From positions 14,252,124 through 14,316,123 of the forward strand of contig CM119265.1 of assembly GCA_051294375.1 (NCBI GenBank): a stretch of 64,000 bases of DNA, in the 5' to 3' direction. Every line of letters starts with the position of its first letter. Position 1 is the first letter of the stretch. Below are positions 1-12,667 of this stretch, in pieces. The translations under genes and the position numbers were made by a program. This stretch comes from Paraspadella gotoi. Taxonomy: Eukaryota; Chaetognatha. Under the pieces are notes generated by a model, which did no database searches, was not told the origin of the DNA, and saw only the letters and a list, made by a program, of their open reading frames with translations.

Positions 1-3000
1 AAGATGAAGTTCCCAAAAGCCTTGCTTGAATAAGTCTCTCAATGCATACTTAAACATAATTTTGACCAGAAGATGAAACGCTTGTTCCTCTGGCATATGC
101 AAAAGCAGCGCTGCGGCTAGAAAGGACAAGCCTTGACAGTAACCAACCTGGTAAGAACAATTCTAACCTTTACGAAAAGTACGACTGTTTAAAAAGAAAT
201 TAATCTGGAATACCGACCTCCTCGTCATAGATCGAGTAGGCTTTACAGATTTTGTACAGAGCTTCTTGCCCAGCACTCCGCTCTCCGTCGGCCGATTCTT
301 TGAAAAAGTCGTTGGCCGGAAAAGTTCTATTGATGTCGCGCAGGATCGCTTGCTCGCATGATGATTCCTTAAAATTAACAAAAAAAAAAAGGGAATAAAC
401 ATTGAATAAAAAATATCTGAGACTGAATATCGAAATTAAAAAAAGTTGACCTTGGTAATCAAAATCCGATATGTATCCAACATATCGTGGTCGTCGTGGC
501 AACCGGCCAGCAGTTGCCAAACTTCTCCCCTGAGGGCCTCCGGAATGCCGCGCCGCGCTAGAGGGCGGAGCTGCTTTGGACGCTGATTTAGGTTCTGACG
601 CCAGTGGGCCAGCACCTGACCCCAGTCGAGCAGAATCGCCTCGGAACAATCCTTACTGACTTCTCCGGTGCCGCTCATAAGTGGCACTTCGTCATCTGGA
701 GTGAAAAAAAATTTAAATTAAGTAGAAGAAACGAAGGGATTCCGTGATCTGAAACTGACCGGATTCTGGGTCGTTGGGGGTCGAAACGGGTTCGGGGCCA
801 GCAGGGGCGGCGCCATTTTGAAGAGGAAGGCCGAGGGCTTTCCGTCGCTCGCGCTCGCTCGAAGACTGAAGCGAGACGACTTGCCATTTGTGTTTATCGC
901 TGGGTGAACCGGATTCTCCACCCTGCCGATGTGAAACCGACATTGTTGACGTTTTATGAGGAAAAACAATTGTCTTACTTTTCGTCTCAATCACAGTCAC
1001 CTCTTTTATAATGTCCTTGAGGGTCAAGTAGAAGAGTTCTTGATGGGGTTTTTTGCTGAAATACCAAAACCTTTCGTTTTGAGGAAAAATCTTGGCTTTG
1101 GTTTCGACGACGAAGCGGACGGGTTCGGGGATCCCGGCGACGACGAGGTCGATCGCCACCGTTAAAAACACGCGCGCGTCTTGAGAGAAAAAGTCATGTA
1201 ACAATTGAAAAATTAAATATTTTTAAATCGTTAAATCCTCTCTATTGGATACGGACCTCTGTAAGTCTCCGTGTTGAGGACCTGAAAGTCCGGTTTTGTG
1301 GGATCCCAAAATCCCGAAACTGAATAAGTCTTCCCGCCGCCGCTCTTGCCTCCCGGACCGACGAGGTAGCGGGGGGAGTGGTCAGAACCGCTGGCCGATG
1401 GATCGCTCGACGTAGCGAAGGTCACATCCTCTAACAAATTCATGTCGCTATACTTGACGTTGCGGCCGGGAGAAAGGAGGAGACCGAAGCAGCTGAAATT
1501 AGGCATTGTAAAATGCGATTAAAATGAACATTGATTCTATTTTTTTTAGGTGAATTTTATTCTGAATTTCCGTCATTTACCGTTCGACAACGAGGTCTTT
1601 GTTGGTGGTTTGAGTGACGGCGACAACTATTTTCTTGTTGACGTTGCACCTGAGCTTGAAGAGTTCGCGGTCGCGCGGCACAGCCACGAAGTTTCCCTTT
1701 CCATCCTCTTCGCGAAACTCCATCGTGACGGAAAAGGTGAAGAGGTTGTTGGGAGTGCCTTGGTTGAGAGGATAATGAAAACATCGGGAAAGAAGAAATG
1801 ACCAATTGACCACTAAGATTCGTGAATCCTAGTGCTTTTTCATCAACTGAATCGACTCAACGGAACGCACCAGGCACGTATCGGCCCTCAACGTTTGATC
1901 CAGTCGATTCGGCTTCTCTCGTTAACATTTTGGCATTGTTCCTGAAGGCGGTGGCGAAAGCAAGTAGTATTCCAGCCACGACATCAACGCCATTAGTCCT
2001 AAACGGAAATTTGCGGATATTGTTAACGGAGAAAGTAGCTCTGCAACTTCCCCATGAATTAAAAGTTAAATTTTAGTGCAGCCAACTCACTCGGCAACTC
2101 CACAATTATCAAGTTTTTTTAATCGGACGCATTAATGTTTCCTACCGACCTGATCACGTGGCACTGGAAGATGGTGTGTTGAGGGCCATCGCCGTGGGAG
2201 CAGGTAAAGGCGAAGCAGGCGGCCTCCGTCGAATCAATGTTGCCTCGGGCGCAGAAGAGGATCCGATGGATTCGATAGGAGGAAATCTCGACGTTAGTTT
2301 GAGGGTCCACGAGTCTGATGTGAGGGGAATGAGGAGTGGGAAAGAAGAGTAGGATAGAAGAGTCCAGGATAGAAGAGCTGGAAAACTGTCACGAGCGAGC
2401 TTACTGGACGATGCCGTCGGCGTTGTCCGGGACGACCAGGTTGACGACTATTGCACATTTGGACTCGGAGTTCATCACGGCCATGTTTTTGTAGATCTCT
2501 TCCTCCGTTTTGGGGGCGAGAATGGAGGCGGACCCGAGATAAGTCACGCGGGGAAAAACGGCGCAATTCGGAGGAGGATCCTCACCTGGACGACAAATGT
2601 CAATTGGTAATATACGAGTTGGAAAATATAAATAGCGGGAAATGATTGTAGCCCAGAAGCCTACTGTGTAACTTCTTAACTTAGTACATACAGGGACTTC
2701 AATCTGGATTGATACGAATAATATAATCAAAACGAGGAGCAATCAGGTTATAAATTTTTTTCATACTAATAAAAAAAATTTTTTCCTACCATTTTGTAAT
2801 TTGTTATTTGTAATTCTAGCTAGGATACTTTCTATGTTATAAACAAGAAGGTAAATTTCTGAAGAAGAATTTTTTACTTTAAAATTTTTACTTTGAAAGT
2901 GGATCTTACTATCAATCCTTTAGTTCCCATTAAAACAATTGAATTTTTTTTCATGCTTCATTTTTATGATTAATAAGAGACTGTAGTAAATGTATCGCAA

Positions 3001-4510
3001 ATCAGAAAAAAAATCTAATAAGTATAGTGATCTCGCCAGACATTACTATCAAAGAAAATTAATGAAAAAATCCGAAAAAAAAACCAAATTATTGATGCGA
3101 TAACGAATTATTGGTATAATAATAATAGATTGATGTAATAATAATAGACTGATAAATAGTAATAACCAAATATTAATGCGATGATAACTAAATATTGATG
3201 CGATGAAAACCAAATGATGCGATAAACAATAATTTATGCGATGATAACCAAATGATTGATGTAATGATAAACAAATGATTGATGCGATGATAATTATTGA
3301 TTGACGCGATGAATCATTCATTGTAAATAAAAACAAAAGCGTGTGAGTGATAGAAAAGAGAGAGAGAGAAAGAGCGAATGGATAATTTTTATATTGTTGT
3401 ACCAATTTCATATAATTAAAAGTCCAGCCGCTGCAGAGCTTCACTCGTTTTTAGACGAATCAGAAGAGGCAGCGACGGAGAAAAAGAGAACGACATAAAT
3501 AAAAAAGAAAGAAAGAGCGATAAAACATAATTCGTAATAGTTTTTATATAAAAATTGTTTTGTAAATAAAACAAACAAATGAGTGTAACAATATGAAACA
3601 TGTAAATCAAAAAGATCTTGCTGATTAGAAGCTATATCTAAATTTTTAACTTCCCAAGGTTACACACTTTTACAATTTTCAATTGTAAAAAAGCGTAACG
3701 ACAACGACGGTCACAAAGAAGCAGAAGTGAACCAACATCTCGCCCATTACGTTTTCCCTTTAAAATCTATTAAAAATAAAATTTTTAGTTTGGGGGAAAA
3801 AAAATTTAGGAAAGAACACTGTTGATAAATAATAGTTAACATATTAAATAAGTTTACGTTTACATTTTTTAAAAATAATAATAAATTACCGATCTGACTT
3901 TTTATCACCAAATTTTTTTATTTTTATACCAGATAACTTTACAATCGTTAAATTGTTAAAAACTTAAAATTTGGACAAAAAAGAAAAGTGACTCCGCGCT
4001 TGAGAGCCACTGTGCTTATACTATTAGGAAATTTGAACATTTTTTTTAGGTCAACATAAACGTCAAAAAGTTTTTTAACTAATAAATGTTATAAAAATAA
4101 TATACAAGGAAAAAATTACGAGTTTAATCAAGTCTTTGTATCTCTCCAGATTGAAGTCCCTGTCGAAAATATAATGTACTTACTAGGAACGGGGGCTGAA
4201 AGAGCATGCGCTCCAAGAGGATCCGCGACCGAAGGTGCGTCGCCGAGGGGAGGGTTCTCTCCCAAGACTTCCTTCATGGTGTCTTCCAAGCCGTCTATGG
4301 TGCCGTTGCCTTAATATAAGTTCGTTCCAGGTTTACCCAACGCAAAAAAATATATCAAACAAGGGCAAATCGGTTTCAAGATCAATGAAAATTCTCACCG
4401 GATATTTTTAATTTCGGCTCGGTTTCCCTGTCCCCGTGGGAAACGAAACAATATTCTGAATCCAGATTGAATTCTTGGGAAAACTGGGAAAGGGTGTCCG
4501 GTTCAGCCAT
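1..4510 (-). CDS. RABGAP1: RabGAP1-type Rab GTPase-activating protein (partial at left edge)
   Basis: GTPase-activating protein for Rab small GTPases, acting on endosome/Golgi traffic; 3' part lies outside the window. Exons in transcription order: 4510-4399, 4309-4184, 2585-2405, 2314-2150, 1998-1871, 1758-1581, 1492-1257, 1179-760, 695-451, 367-218, 147-<1; these total 2,088 nt (696 codons) with all phases consistent. Visible domains: a PTB/PID domain at about residues 85-225, the RabGAP1-type kinesin-like domain at about 245-400 ([11 protein letters not shown]-type and [12 protein letters not shown] motifs), and the start of a TBC domain at about 545 ([18 protein letters not shown]). Both TBC catalytic fingers are present: the arginine finger in ILRDINR (R at about 611) and the glutamine finger in YCQG (Q at about 652). 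The C-terminal coiled coil is not seen. The start is the ATG at 4510, preceded by a TATA box. I cannot choose between RABGAP1 and RABGAP1L; an invertebrate co-orthologue is likely. Family assignment is firm. Confidence 0.93.
3095..3330. repeat. Degenerate minisatellite with GATGCGATGATAACCAAAT-type units
   Basis: About ten imperfect units built around 'gatgcgatgataaccaaat' and 'tgatgtaatgataaac', inside the 1.6 kb intron between RABGAP1 exons 2405-2585 and 4184-4309. No coding potential was seen. Confidence 0.75.
3425..3720. repeat. Copy of a dispersed AT-rich repeat family (intron of RABGAP1 gene)
   Basis: Shares blocks with 20,440-20,860 and 55,990-56,270: a 'ctgcagagc...actcgttttt' block, an A/G-rich stretch, a 'tttgtaaataaaaca' block, and a 'cgacaacgacgg' block. 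The rest of the intron (2,586-4,183) is AT-rich with no coding signal. Confidence 0.5.
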
Positions 4511-5103
4511 CGTCACCGAATTTAGTTTCTCTCATCGTTTTGACCCTCCACTACGATACCGGAGTTCTCTTTAAACCGTTCACAGTCAAGTTTTCTTTTA
4601 TATGCGTGAAATCATTCTTTTGTGTTTGAGCTACCCTAGGCGCATTTTACGATTTTTCTCGTTTAGAGGCTGTGTAACACGAAAAAAAATAAATTGCAAC
4701 GCTTGAAAGGTCAAAAAAAAAATATTTGTAATTTAGTGACTAGTCAGAGTAAACACAACTTAACTATATCGACCACCGACAATCTCATCATGAAATTTAA
4801 TGTGTAAAAGAATAGAGAAAAGAATGGAAGTAACGAAAAGTAAAAACATCTGAGGACGATACCTATTATTTAAACTAGAATCACAAGACTAATAAGATTT
4901 GTAAAATTGAAAATATCAAGATTTTGTCTTTTGGTTTCAAAAATATAGTGAAACAACATTAAGAAAATAAAATAAATGTTGACTACATATAAAAATTCTA
5001 CTAATAGTCTGTTTACATAAAACTGATAACAAAAACGAATAAAAGTCACCCGAATGCCCATCAAGCTCAGACACCAAACAAAATTTAAAAATTAGATTAT
5101 AGT
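4511..5103. other. Intergenic region between the RABGAP1-type and aspartate aminotransferase genes
   Basis: 593 bp of AT-rich sequence holding the 5' flank of the RABGAP1-type gene and the 3' flank of the aminotransferase gene. Apart from the TATA box I see no further gene or repeat. Confidence 0.7.
4595..4602 (-). promoter_or_regulatory. TATA box upstream of the RABGAP1-type gene
   Basis: The minus strand reads TATAAAAG here, 85 nt upstream of the ATG at 4510, a reasonable core-promoter position. No other element was identified. Inferred from sequence only. Confidence 0.45.
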
Positions 5104-8100
5104 TTACTCTTTTTCGGGCATTGTACAAACATCGTGAATCGCTTTGGCAACGTAATCCACGTTCTTGGTGGTGAGGCCCGCCATGTTGATTCTACCAGAA
5201 CTTAGCAAGTAGATATGGTATTTCTCTGTGAGGACGCGGCATTGATACGGATTCAAGCCAGTGTAGGTAAACATCCCTTTCTGCTGAACGACGTGATCCC
5301 ACTTTCCTGGAGTGCCGAGCTGGACAAGCTTCTCGTTGAGGAGACGACGGACGAGAAGAATCCGAGTGGCGATGGTTTTAACGTTTTCGCGCCACTCCGC
5401 GGCGAAAGCTTCGTTGCCCAGTACGGTGGCGACGATCCTGGCTCCGTGATTTGGGGGGTTCGACCACATGGGTCTGACGATGATTTCTATTTGGCTTTGG
5501 ACATTGTTCACGACCTCGTTTCCCTCCGTAACGGCCGATTCGGCCAGAACTACGGTGAGGCATCCAGCGCGTTCGTTGTATAGGCCAAAATTTTTGGCGA
5601 AGGATTGGGCGATGAGCATTTCGAAGCCTTCGTCGACAAAGTAGCGGAGGACGGTGGCGTCCTCGTCGACGTCTCCGGTACCAAATCCCAAATACGCGCA
5701 ATCAAAAAAAGGAAAGTGCCCTTTATCGCGAATTGTCGCCGCAATCTCTTTCCACTGATCCATATCGGGATCAACGCCCGTCGGATTGTGGCAGCAACCG
5801 TGCAGCAGTACGACTGCCCCATCAGGGCTCTGCCTCAAATCCTCCAACATGCCCTCAAGATCCAGGCAGCGGTTAGCCTCGTCCCAATAACGATAGCTGC
5901 CGATGTTGGCGAATCCGCAATCTTTAAAGATAGTATTGTGATTTGCCCACGTAGGCTTCGAGCAGAGAACGGAGTCGACGCCGCCAAAACGCTTTAGAAA
6001 CTCGGCTCCAATGCGCAGGGCACCGGTGCCACTTAGCGCTTGAATCCCGAAGGCTCGGTTTTGCGTTAGCGCAGGAGAATTGGATCCCAGCGATAATTGC
6101 ACGGCCAATTCTCGAAAGAGAGGGAGACCAGCGACCGGCAGATACTCGTGATTTAAAGTTCTGTCAGCCGCCATTAATTCTTCAACCTGAAAAGTATTGC
6201 AACAGATTACTCGGTTGTCATTCACTAAAACATCGACTTGCGTTTCAGTTCGAGAACGTAATTAGAGATACAGGGCCCTGCCCTGGGGCGGTAAAAAAAA
6301 AAAGGCTAAATATCATTATTTTTTTTAAATATTTTAGTAGCAACAGGTAAAAAATTACAAATTCTCTTCTCTCAAACAAATTGGGAATACGCAGCGCCCA
6401 TGCCGACAGCGCTCCAGCCTTTGTCTCTTCCATCCTGCAGACCAAGTTACTCGTAAGTCGACTGGTTTCGCCCCTTACCTGTCAGCGAGACCACACTCCA
6501 CCTGCTCAGCTTGATTACTCAATCACTCAAAAATACCTTTCCCGACGTGTGGACGAAGCTAGGTTGAAAAACCTTAAGTCAAAGGCTCTGGATGAGCGCT
6601 TTCGAGCCGTCTGCTCAGAACTGGAGACTTCCTCCATGTAATCCCTTCACCTGCCATTTGTTTGCGCCTACCTCCCAAATCCTTCATCATGGCTGTCAAC
6701 TACCGTTTGGGGCTCCCCATCTTTCCATCCCCTGGTCTCTGCCTATCCTGTGACAGACCTTTTGACATCTATAGAGACCACGCCATTTTCGGGATGCCAC
6801 TGTCTAGACTGCTTCAGCAGCCCTACTTGCGCCCACCAAAGAAGAAAGGAACTTGGAGGATGCCTCTAGACCAGGGGATTTCACCATCCGTGGTTGGAAA
6901 AGATGTCAGAACAAGACCACCACAGCTTTTGATGTTACTGTCACGTCCCCCCTTCGCCAGGACTGTTTTGGTCATACCATCATCAACGGAATGGACCTAT
7001 AAACGGACTTGGTTGGCCTAGTGATATGATTGCTCGTCTCCTTCACGAATCATCAGAATGCCGACGAATCACAGACCTTACTTCAACCTTAGAATGACCA
7101 ATGACCGACAGAGGAACCGACGGAGGGATTGATGGTCAAAATTGCTAAGAGAACTCTAGGCATTCACCTCTAGACCCAAACTCAAGAAAGAACTCTTCTT
7201 CAAATAATTATTGAACTGTTTAATATTGTCATCACCTTTGTCTTAACTTTTGTCATCGTGTCATCGTTACCTATGTCATCACCCTAATCATTGTCCGTCA
7301 TTAATAAACTATTGTCAACCAAATACTTTGTCACTTATTATTTACCCTCGTTATTTGACTAAACGTCAACGCCATCCTCAACCCCACATATGCCCTGGAA
7401 CGAGCTCGTCAGGCCAAACATGCTAAGTACGAAGGCAAACTGCCGGCCGACGTTGGCTTCATCCCTTTGGTTGTTACTACCTTCGGGGCATGGGAGCTGG
7501 ATGCTTTCTCAAACCAAAAAGACTTTGCCAAACTCTAAGCAACGAATGCAGGCTTTAGATATCGGCAAAACGTCTAAGCACTTTTTTGAAAGACTGTCTG
7601 CCTTCAGCGCGAGAATGGGGACCTGCTCGCTTCCCGAAGTCCCGTGATTGAGTTGCTGTCTCATGTGGACGGAGTTGCTTGACTTTGTCTCCCGATCTCT
7701 TTTTCTTTTTTATTTTCCTTTTTTGTTCACGTTTATTGTTAACATAAGATATTTTTGCAACCATTCCCGCAATTATTTGTTTGCCCTGTTTTCTTTTCAG
7801 AAAAAAAAAGAAGAAAAAAAATAAATAAAAAAAAATTTCCTAAACGCAACGATTTCACACAATAAACCATGATGAATATAAATGTAATACTCGCCTTGTT
7901 GACGATAGGAAAAACCCATGGATTTTCTTCTTCGTCACGGTAGGCGCCAACGGAAAGATTTACCTTCATTTCTACCGGGTCTTCCGAGTATCTAAGAGGT
8001 AGTGTTAAATTATTTTCAAACGTAGTGTAAAAATTTACTTCAAAATTTACTATCACACCTATTACTTAATTCTTTTATACCTTATGACTTTAGATTATGA

Positions 8101-8240
8101 CATAATCAATATTAACAAATAACTATGAACTACAGCAGAAACAGTTACGAACAATGTCTAAAATTGACCAACCTTCGGGCTACTGCGAAAACCTCGATTT
8201 CTTTGGCTTTTGGGACCTCTTTGAATCTTGTTTGCGACAT
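5104..8240 (-). CDS. GOT1: Aspartate aminotransferase, cytosolic type
   Basis: PLP-dependent transaminase interconverting aspartate and 2-oxoglutarate with oxaloacetate and glutamate; part of the malate-aspartate shuttle. Three exons: 8240-8173, 7991-7895, 6186-5104, giving 415 aa, close to the roughly 413 aa of animal cytosolic enzymes. Class I aminotransferase landmarks are visible: KVNLSVGAYRDEE near residue 33, LNHEYLP, the HNPTG asparagine near 189, FFDCAYLGF with the aspartate near 217, and SFAKNFGLYNER with the Schiff-base lysine near 253. There is no N-terminal mitochondrial presequence: the protein starts MSQTRFKEVPKAKEIEVF, matching cytosolic GOT1. The second intron (6187-7894) has a GC donor (AACAAG|GCGAGT) and joins VNK to VEELMAAD exactly where the family is continuous. 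That intron also carries a non-LTR retrotransposon remnant. An acceptor-like site (AG at 8303-8304) lies 63 nt before the ATG. Confidence 0.96.
6381..7830 (+). mobile_element. Degenerate non-LTR retrotransposon 3' end, inside the aminotransferase intron
   Basis: A broken reverse-transcriptase C-terminus on the plus strand (antisense to the host gene). Fragments in shifting frames include a KALDERFRAVC block, a CLSCDRPFDIYRDHA block resembling the zinc-knuckle (C-x2-C ... GDHA) near the end of many RT proteins, and PADVGFIPLVVTTFGAWELD. Stops and frameshifts interrupt it. It ends in a T-rich 3' UTR and an A-rich tail near 7,800-7,830. A second, shorter copy of the same 3' end lies at 20,035-20,400. 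Clade not assigned. Confidence 0.75.
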
Positions 8241-9526
8241 TTTGAAATTGGATATTTCTTGAAGTGTTTCCAATAAGCTTTATTCAATGGAAGCCTTCAA
8301 AACTGCAGTACAAAAAAGATTCGATTCAAACTTAAAATATTATTGATATGGCGCCTCGCAATTGGGTGTGCACTGTGCATTTGACAAAAATTGAAAAATA
8401 TGGAAATGTAAAAAATATTATGCCATCAGTAAATCTCTTTGACAGAACTAAAAAATAAAAAATAAGCTTTCGTTATTTTTTTTAAAATGATGTGCGAGGG
8501 AAAAAAAGCTCAGATCTAAAAATAATTTTTTTAGTAAAATAAAAATGATTAGACAAAGAATTGATGAAATTCGTCAAAGAAAAAAAATTTAAGCTATAAA
8601 TTAGAATTTGTCATTCGGCCAGCTTGTGATTAACGCTGAAGAGTTAATTCGAGTTTCTGAACGTGGATAACGTCGTAGGGACTTCTGTGCGCGAATAGTT
8701 TGTACATCAGAATTTAAAGATTACTTTTTATAATAACGGTTATATTCGAATAACGCCATGTACTATATGCTAATAAACCAAGATCCATAAACAATTAGTT
8801 GCAACAAGGCAAATTGAGATCATATCTAATGGACTACTATTTATCAACTAGAAAATTGGCTCACCAAATAGGCTAATTCGTAATGTCCATGAAAAAAAAA
8901 AGCACGAGCCGTCAAAAACCTATTACGGAGTAGACTTAGGTAGCATCTCAGTGTGTAAGAAGTAAACTTTATAATTTAAACTTAGTAATTATATGACGTG
9001 CTTTCTCTGATGTGATGACTTAGTGACGATTGGAACAAGAACGGGAAAAAATTTCAAAAAAGGTTAGATATTCCCAAGCTAGAGCAAAAAGGATAAAAAA
9101 AATAGAGATAAAGAAGAGTTAAAGAACATGGGGCCATGGGTGTCAAAAAAAAAGGATAAAAGTAAAGGGAATCAAATTAGTATAAAATAACAGAAGAGCC
9201 CTCCATCCATTGTGACTGTGATACTTTTTAAAAATAAAAGCTGGTGTAAATCTTTTAACTTTTTGGTTTTTGAAAGTAACGAAGGATTTTGTAACTACGG
9301 ACTACATGACACAAACAACAACACAAAGACGAATTAGACAGAGATCACAGACGCAAAAAAACCAAACATGGTGGCATAATCTATAATATCGAACTGGAAT
9401 CAATCCTGTCAATAATATTTAGTTTTTTAGCCCTTACAGAAAAACCAAAGCCGATACTGTATACTGTATATACTGTATAGTGTATATACTATAAGTAGTG
9501 AACAGAATATTAAAATACGATCGAAA
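8241..9526. other. Intergenic region between the aminotransferase and TTC39 genes
   Basis: About 1.3 kb, AT-rich, no convincing coding frame. Near 9,455-9,500 there is a short run of overlapping palindromes (tactgtatactgtatatact type). Otherwise nothing identified. Confidence 0.6.
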
Positions 9527-12500
9527 TCAAACGCAGTCATGCCATTCATTAACTTTATCGTTTTCGGAACTACATTCGGAACAAGCAGATCGAACGCTAC
9601 TCGTGGAAGAACGTGATGGCGATGAAGAAACTGAAATGGAGAGATTTACTTATTATTTTTCTGAGCGACTCCAACTTCAAAACGGAAATTGCATGCTTAC
9701 CTTTTCTAGTTTCACTCTTGCTTGGAGTGGCCAGGGCGATACCGCTGTCGTTCGGCAAATCGCCTTCATCCACGAGCTTAGCATTCGTTCCATTCGACGC
9801 GGCGACGCCAAGGGAGCAGAGAGCGCCGCCAGGAGCCGACTTCCGGCGACTTTGAAGACTAGAAGTGGAGGAGGCGACGGCGTCGAGGTCGTCACCATTA
9901 TAAACTAGGTCGTTAAATTTAGGATAGGTTTATGAATGTATTCAATCATTATATTATTTAACTTTACTTCTATATATGCACAAATTAACTGACTTTTGAC
10001 TTTTAAAGAAAGCTATAGATGCCACCTTGCCAAAGGGAATAATAGATAATAATCATTGCTTATTGTAAAGGAAGCGATTTAATCTATTTTGTTCCTATGG
10101 GGTAATGTTTGCGTATTGCATAAAATAACAGCATGACAATTTCTCGTTTCTCTTACCTGGGAATGTAAATTGGTCCGAATCAAAATCATTTGGACTAACT
10201 TCACCGCCCTCGCTACCAACGTCAGGTGAAGTGGCGCCATCGAGTATGTGACCTATTTTTCGCAACGCAGAATGAATACGAAAGTGCAGTCGTGATTCCA
10301 AACTGTATCCCTTGTAATGATCACGCGCCCGTTCCAGAAAAGCGCGGGCCTGTGAGAACCCGATTTATTAGCTAAAGTAAGGGAAAGAAAAAAAAAGCTT
10401 TTGTCCTACCTGCTCAAAAATTTCAAACTGAAAATATAAAAATCCTAATTCTGCTGTGGCGTAAGGTAGTAGATACACCATTTCGTTTTTCAACTTTTTG
10501 TGGTTCTGAAGGATCTGAAAAAAAATTTAGGAACATCAAAAAGATTTTAAAATCTCATCTCCACTTTATTTAATATTTAATAATGCCAACCTCCTGGTAA
10601 CGAGTCTCTGATTCACCAAAATTCCCAAGATATTTGTGGCATAGACCGCCTAAAAGAAGGCACAAGCACTTGTCCTCGACGTAGGACTCAGAATCTAGAT
10701 TTAAAGAAGCCATTGTTGCTTCCACCCGGGAAAGAACAGGCCTAATCAATAGCTCGGGGCGCGAACCTGTTAAAATATTTTTTGTGTTAAATATTTGAAT
10801 ATAATATTATTTATCTTTAATTTCTTAACGATATCTCACCCAAAATGCTAAAACCATTCCACACGTAAATAAGCTCGTAGCCGGGAAGAATCAGCCGGTT
10901 TCCCTGCGCCTGGAACCGCTTTACTTTCCGGACGGCGAATTTCTCAAAGGGAAGGGATTTCCCAGCGATTCGCTGCGTCATCGTGGGCACGGCACGCATC
11001 AACGCCGCCACATGGTCGTGCCCACGCGTGGCGGAAGGAAGTTCAGATTCAACCATAATCAAAAATGAGGCTTTGTGATAAGCGTAAGTGGCAGGACTCC
11101 ATCGACTCTCTTGTCCAAGTTTCTCCGCGTACTTCATAGCCAGCAGCCAGTCTCCTTTGAAGCTGAAGCACCACATCAACTCCCAAAAGCAGATATGATG
11201 AAACTGGAAGAAACGTAGTCGTCGCGCGTGGAACGATTTCTTCGTTATTAAAAGTTTGGCAAAGCTCTTACTTGCTGCCAATGTGACTGAGAGTCGATGG
11301 AAGCTTCAAAATTTTCAATTGCGGCATCGAGATTTCCTCGCATTTCTTCCAGTCTTCCGGAGAAAAATAGGAAGAGAGCTCCTTGGGGGTATTTCTTCAT
11401 GACCTTCTCCAAGACGCTGGAGGCGAAGTCGAGGTCACCGTCCCCATCACCGACAACGTAAGAGATGAGCGTGTGGTAGGCGAGGAGAATAGTGGCGCAC
11501 AATGAAGACCGTAAACTCGACTCCATCAAAAAACCTTCTTCCAACTGTTTTAACCCCCAAGATTTATTGCCTGAAAACAAAGTAAAAAACACATTAGAAG
11601 TTGTTATTTGAAGTTGGTGATTTTTCTAGTCGTCGTCAAAACAAACCAGAAAAGCCAGCGAACTCCAAAAGCTTCATGATTCGGGCGGGTAAAAGAGAGA
11701 TCATGAGGTTGAAGGAGCCAACGCCCATCTTGACGCCGCTGTCAAAGTGCATCTTCGAGAGGGACTCGTTAGATGCGGCCTCGGCGGCGCCCTCCGTCTC
11801 GGCGTTCCAGACGCGGTGACGAAAAATTCGGAGGCATTCTTTGTACGACTGGTAGCAGGATCTAATCTTAAGGGCGCCTTTGATAAAACTAACCAGGTTT
11901 TCGTCTTGGATGAACGTCAAGAAAGATCGGAGCAAGAGGCACTCTGCGTAGACGAGTTCTGCGTGAATTTCGAGATCTGTAAAAAAAAAAAAAAAAAAAA
12001 AATTAGGACTTTTTATTTTATTATGTTGCCAATTTCCCGAAATCCACATAGAAAATAGAAGGTCGGAAAGAAACATCAAAGATAATCTCATTACGTCATG
12101 ACATTCATATCTAATAGATATTATCTATTGACATGTTTAAAAATTTCATATTAAAAGTCTTTGACAATCGATTTACAAACAAACCTGTTAACATCATGAT
12201 AAAACGGACCTGTTAATTGACTGTATTCTTTCTTTTGAGCATGAGCTTGAGCTGATTGTCTCTCCGCCCCAGCTCCCAAGGATCCAAACCCGGTCGTTCT
12301 CTGCATCGCTTTCGACAATGAAGAAGATAGTGAGGACGTCAACGATGTGTGTCTTCGATGAAGTTGACACAATTCGAGGCAGTGTTTCGTCGCAGCTATG
12401 GCAGCATCTATGTCGTTGGCCTCGAACGTCATAACAGCCTGTGAAGGAAAGTTAAAAGGTAAAAAAATCCTTTTAAAGGTCACAACACATCGCAACTACC

Positions 12501-12667
12501 TGAAGATAAAGGATTCCGCAATATCCCAGCGAATGATAAATACTAGAAGAGGCAAAGGGCTCCGTTATAGCTTTCGCCTCGCCGAATTTGTTGTTTAAAA
12601 ATAGATCTAAGGCGCGTTGAGTCTCCGCCATCCCCTTCATCAAATCGGCTTGAGCAGTCATAGTCAT
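9527..12667 (-). CDS. TTC39: Tetratricopeptide repeat protein 39 family member
   Basis: TTC39/IML2-type (DUF3808) TPR protein; the cellular role is poorly defined, and mammalian paralogues are linked to lipid and cilia biology. Ten exons: 12667-12500, 12438-12210, 11976-11647, 11570-11272, 11203-10840, 10766-10591, 10514-10410, 10349-10157, 9904-9701, 9630-9527; 2,172 nt, 723 aa. Family landmarks in order: ETQRALDLFLNNKFGEA (N-terminus), WLLAMKYAEKLGQESRWS, RIAGKSLPFEKFAVRK, LPGYELIYVWNGFSILG, and YSLESRLHFRIHSALRKIG. After that hallmark end, the protein has an extra Ser/Asp-rich tail of roughly 145 residues encoded by the end of exon 8 and by exons 9-10. The start ATG at 12667 is supported by an in-frame TAG just upstream. 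Which paralogue (A, B or C) is unresolved. Confidence 0.93.

Noticed and set aside
923-978. Possible 56-nt intron (GTAAGA donor, CAG acceptor) inside RABGAP1 exon 760-1179
   Set aside because: Removing 56 nt breaks the frame, whereas the contiguous exon stays open and its end matches the family (KWQVVSLQ).
3100-3320. CRISPR-like array (repeated ~19-nt units)
   Set aside because: No unique spacers of constant length; it is a simple minisatellite in an animal intron.
3049-3444. 131-aa minus-strand open frame rich in Ser, Ile and His
   Set aside because: Translation of the GATGCGATGATAACC minisatellite; not a gene.
5215-5997. Plus-strand open frames over the aminotransferase exon
   Set aside because: Antisense shadows of a strongly recognised minus-strand enzyme.
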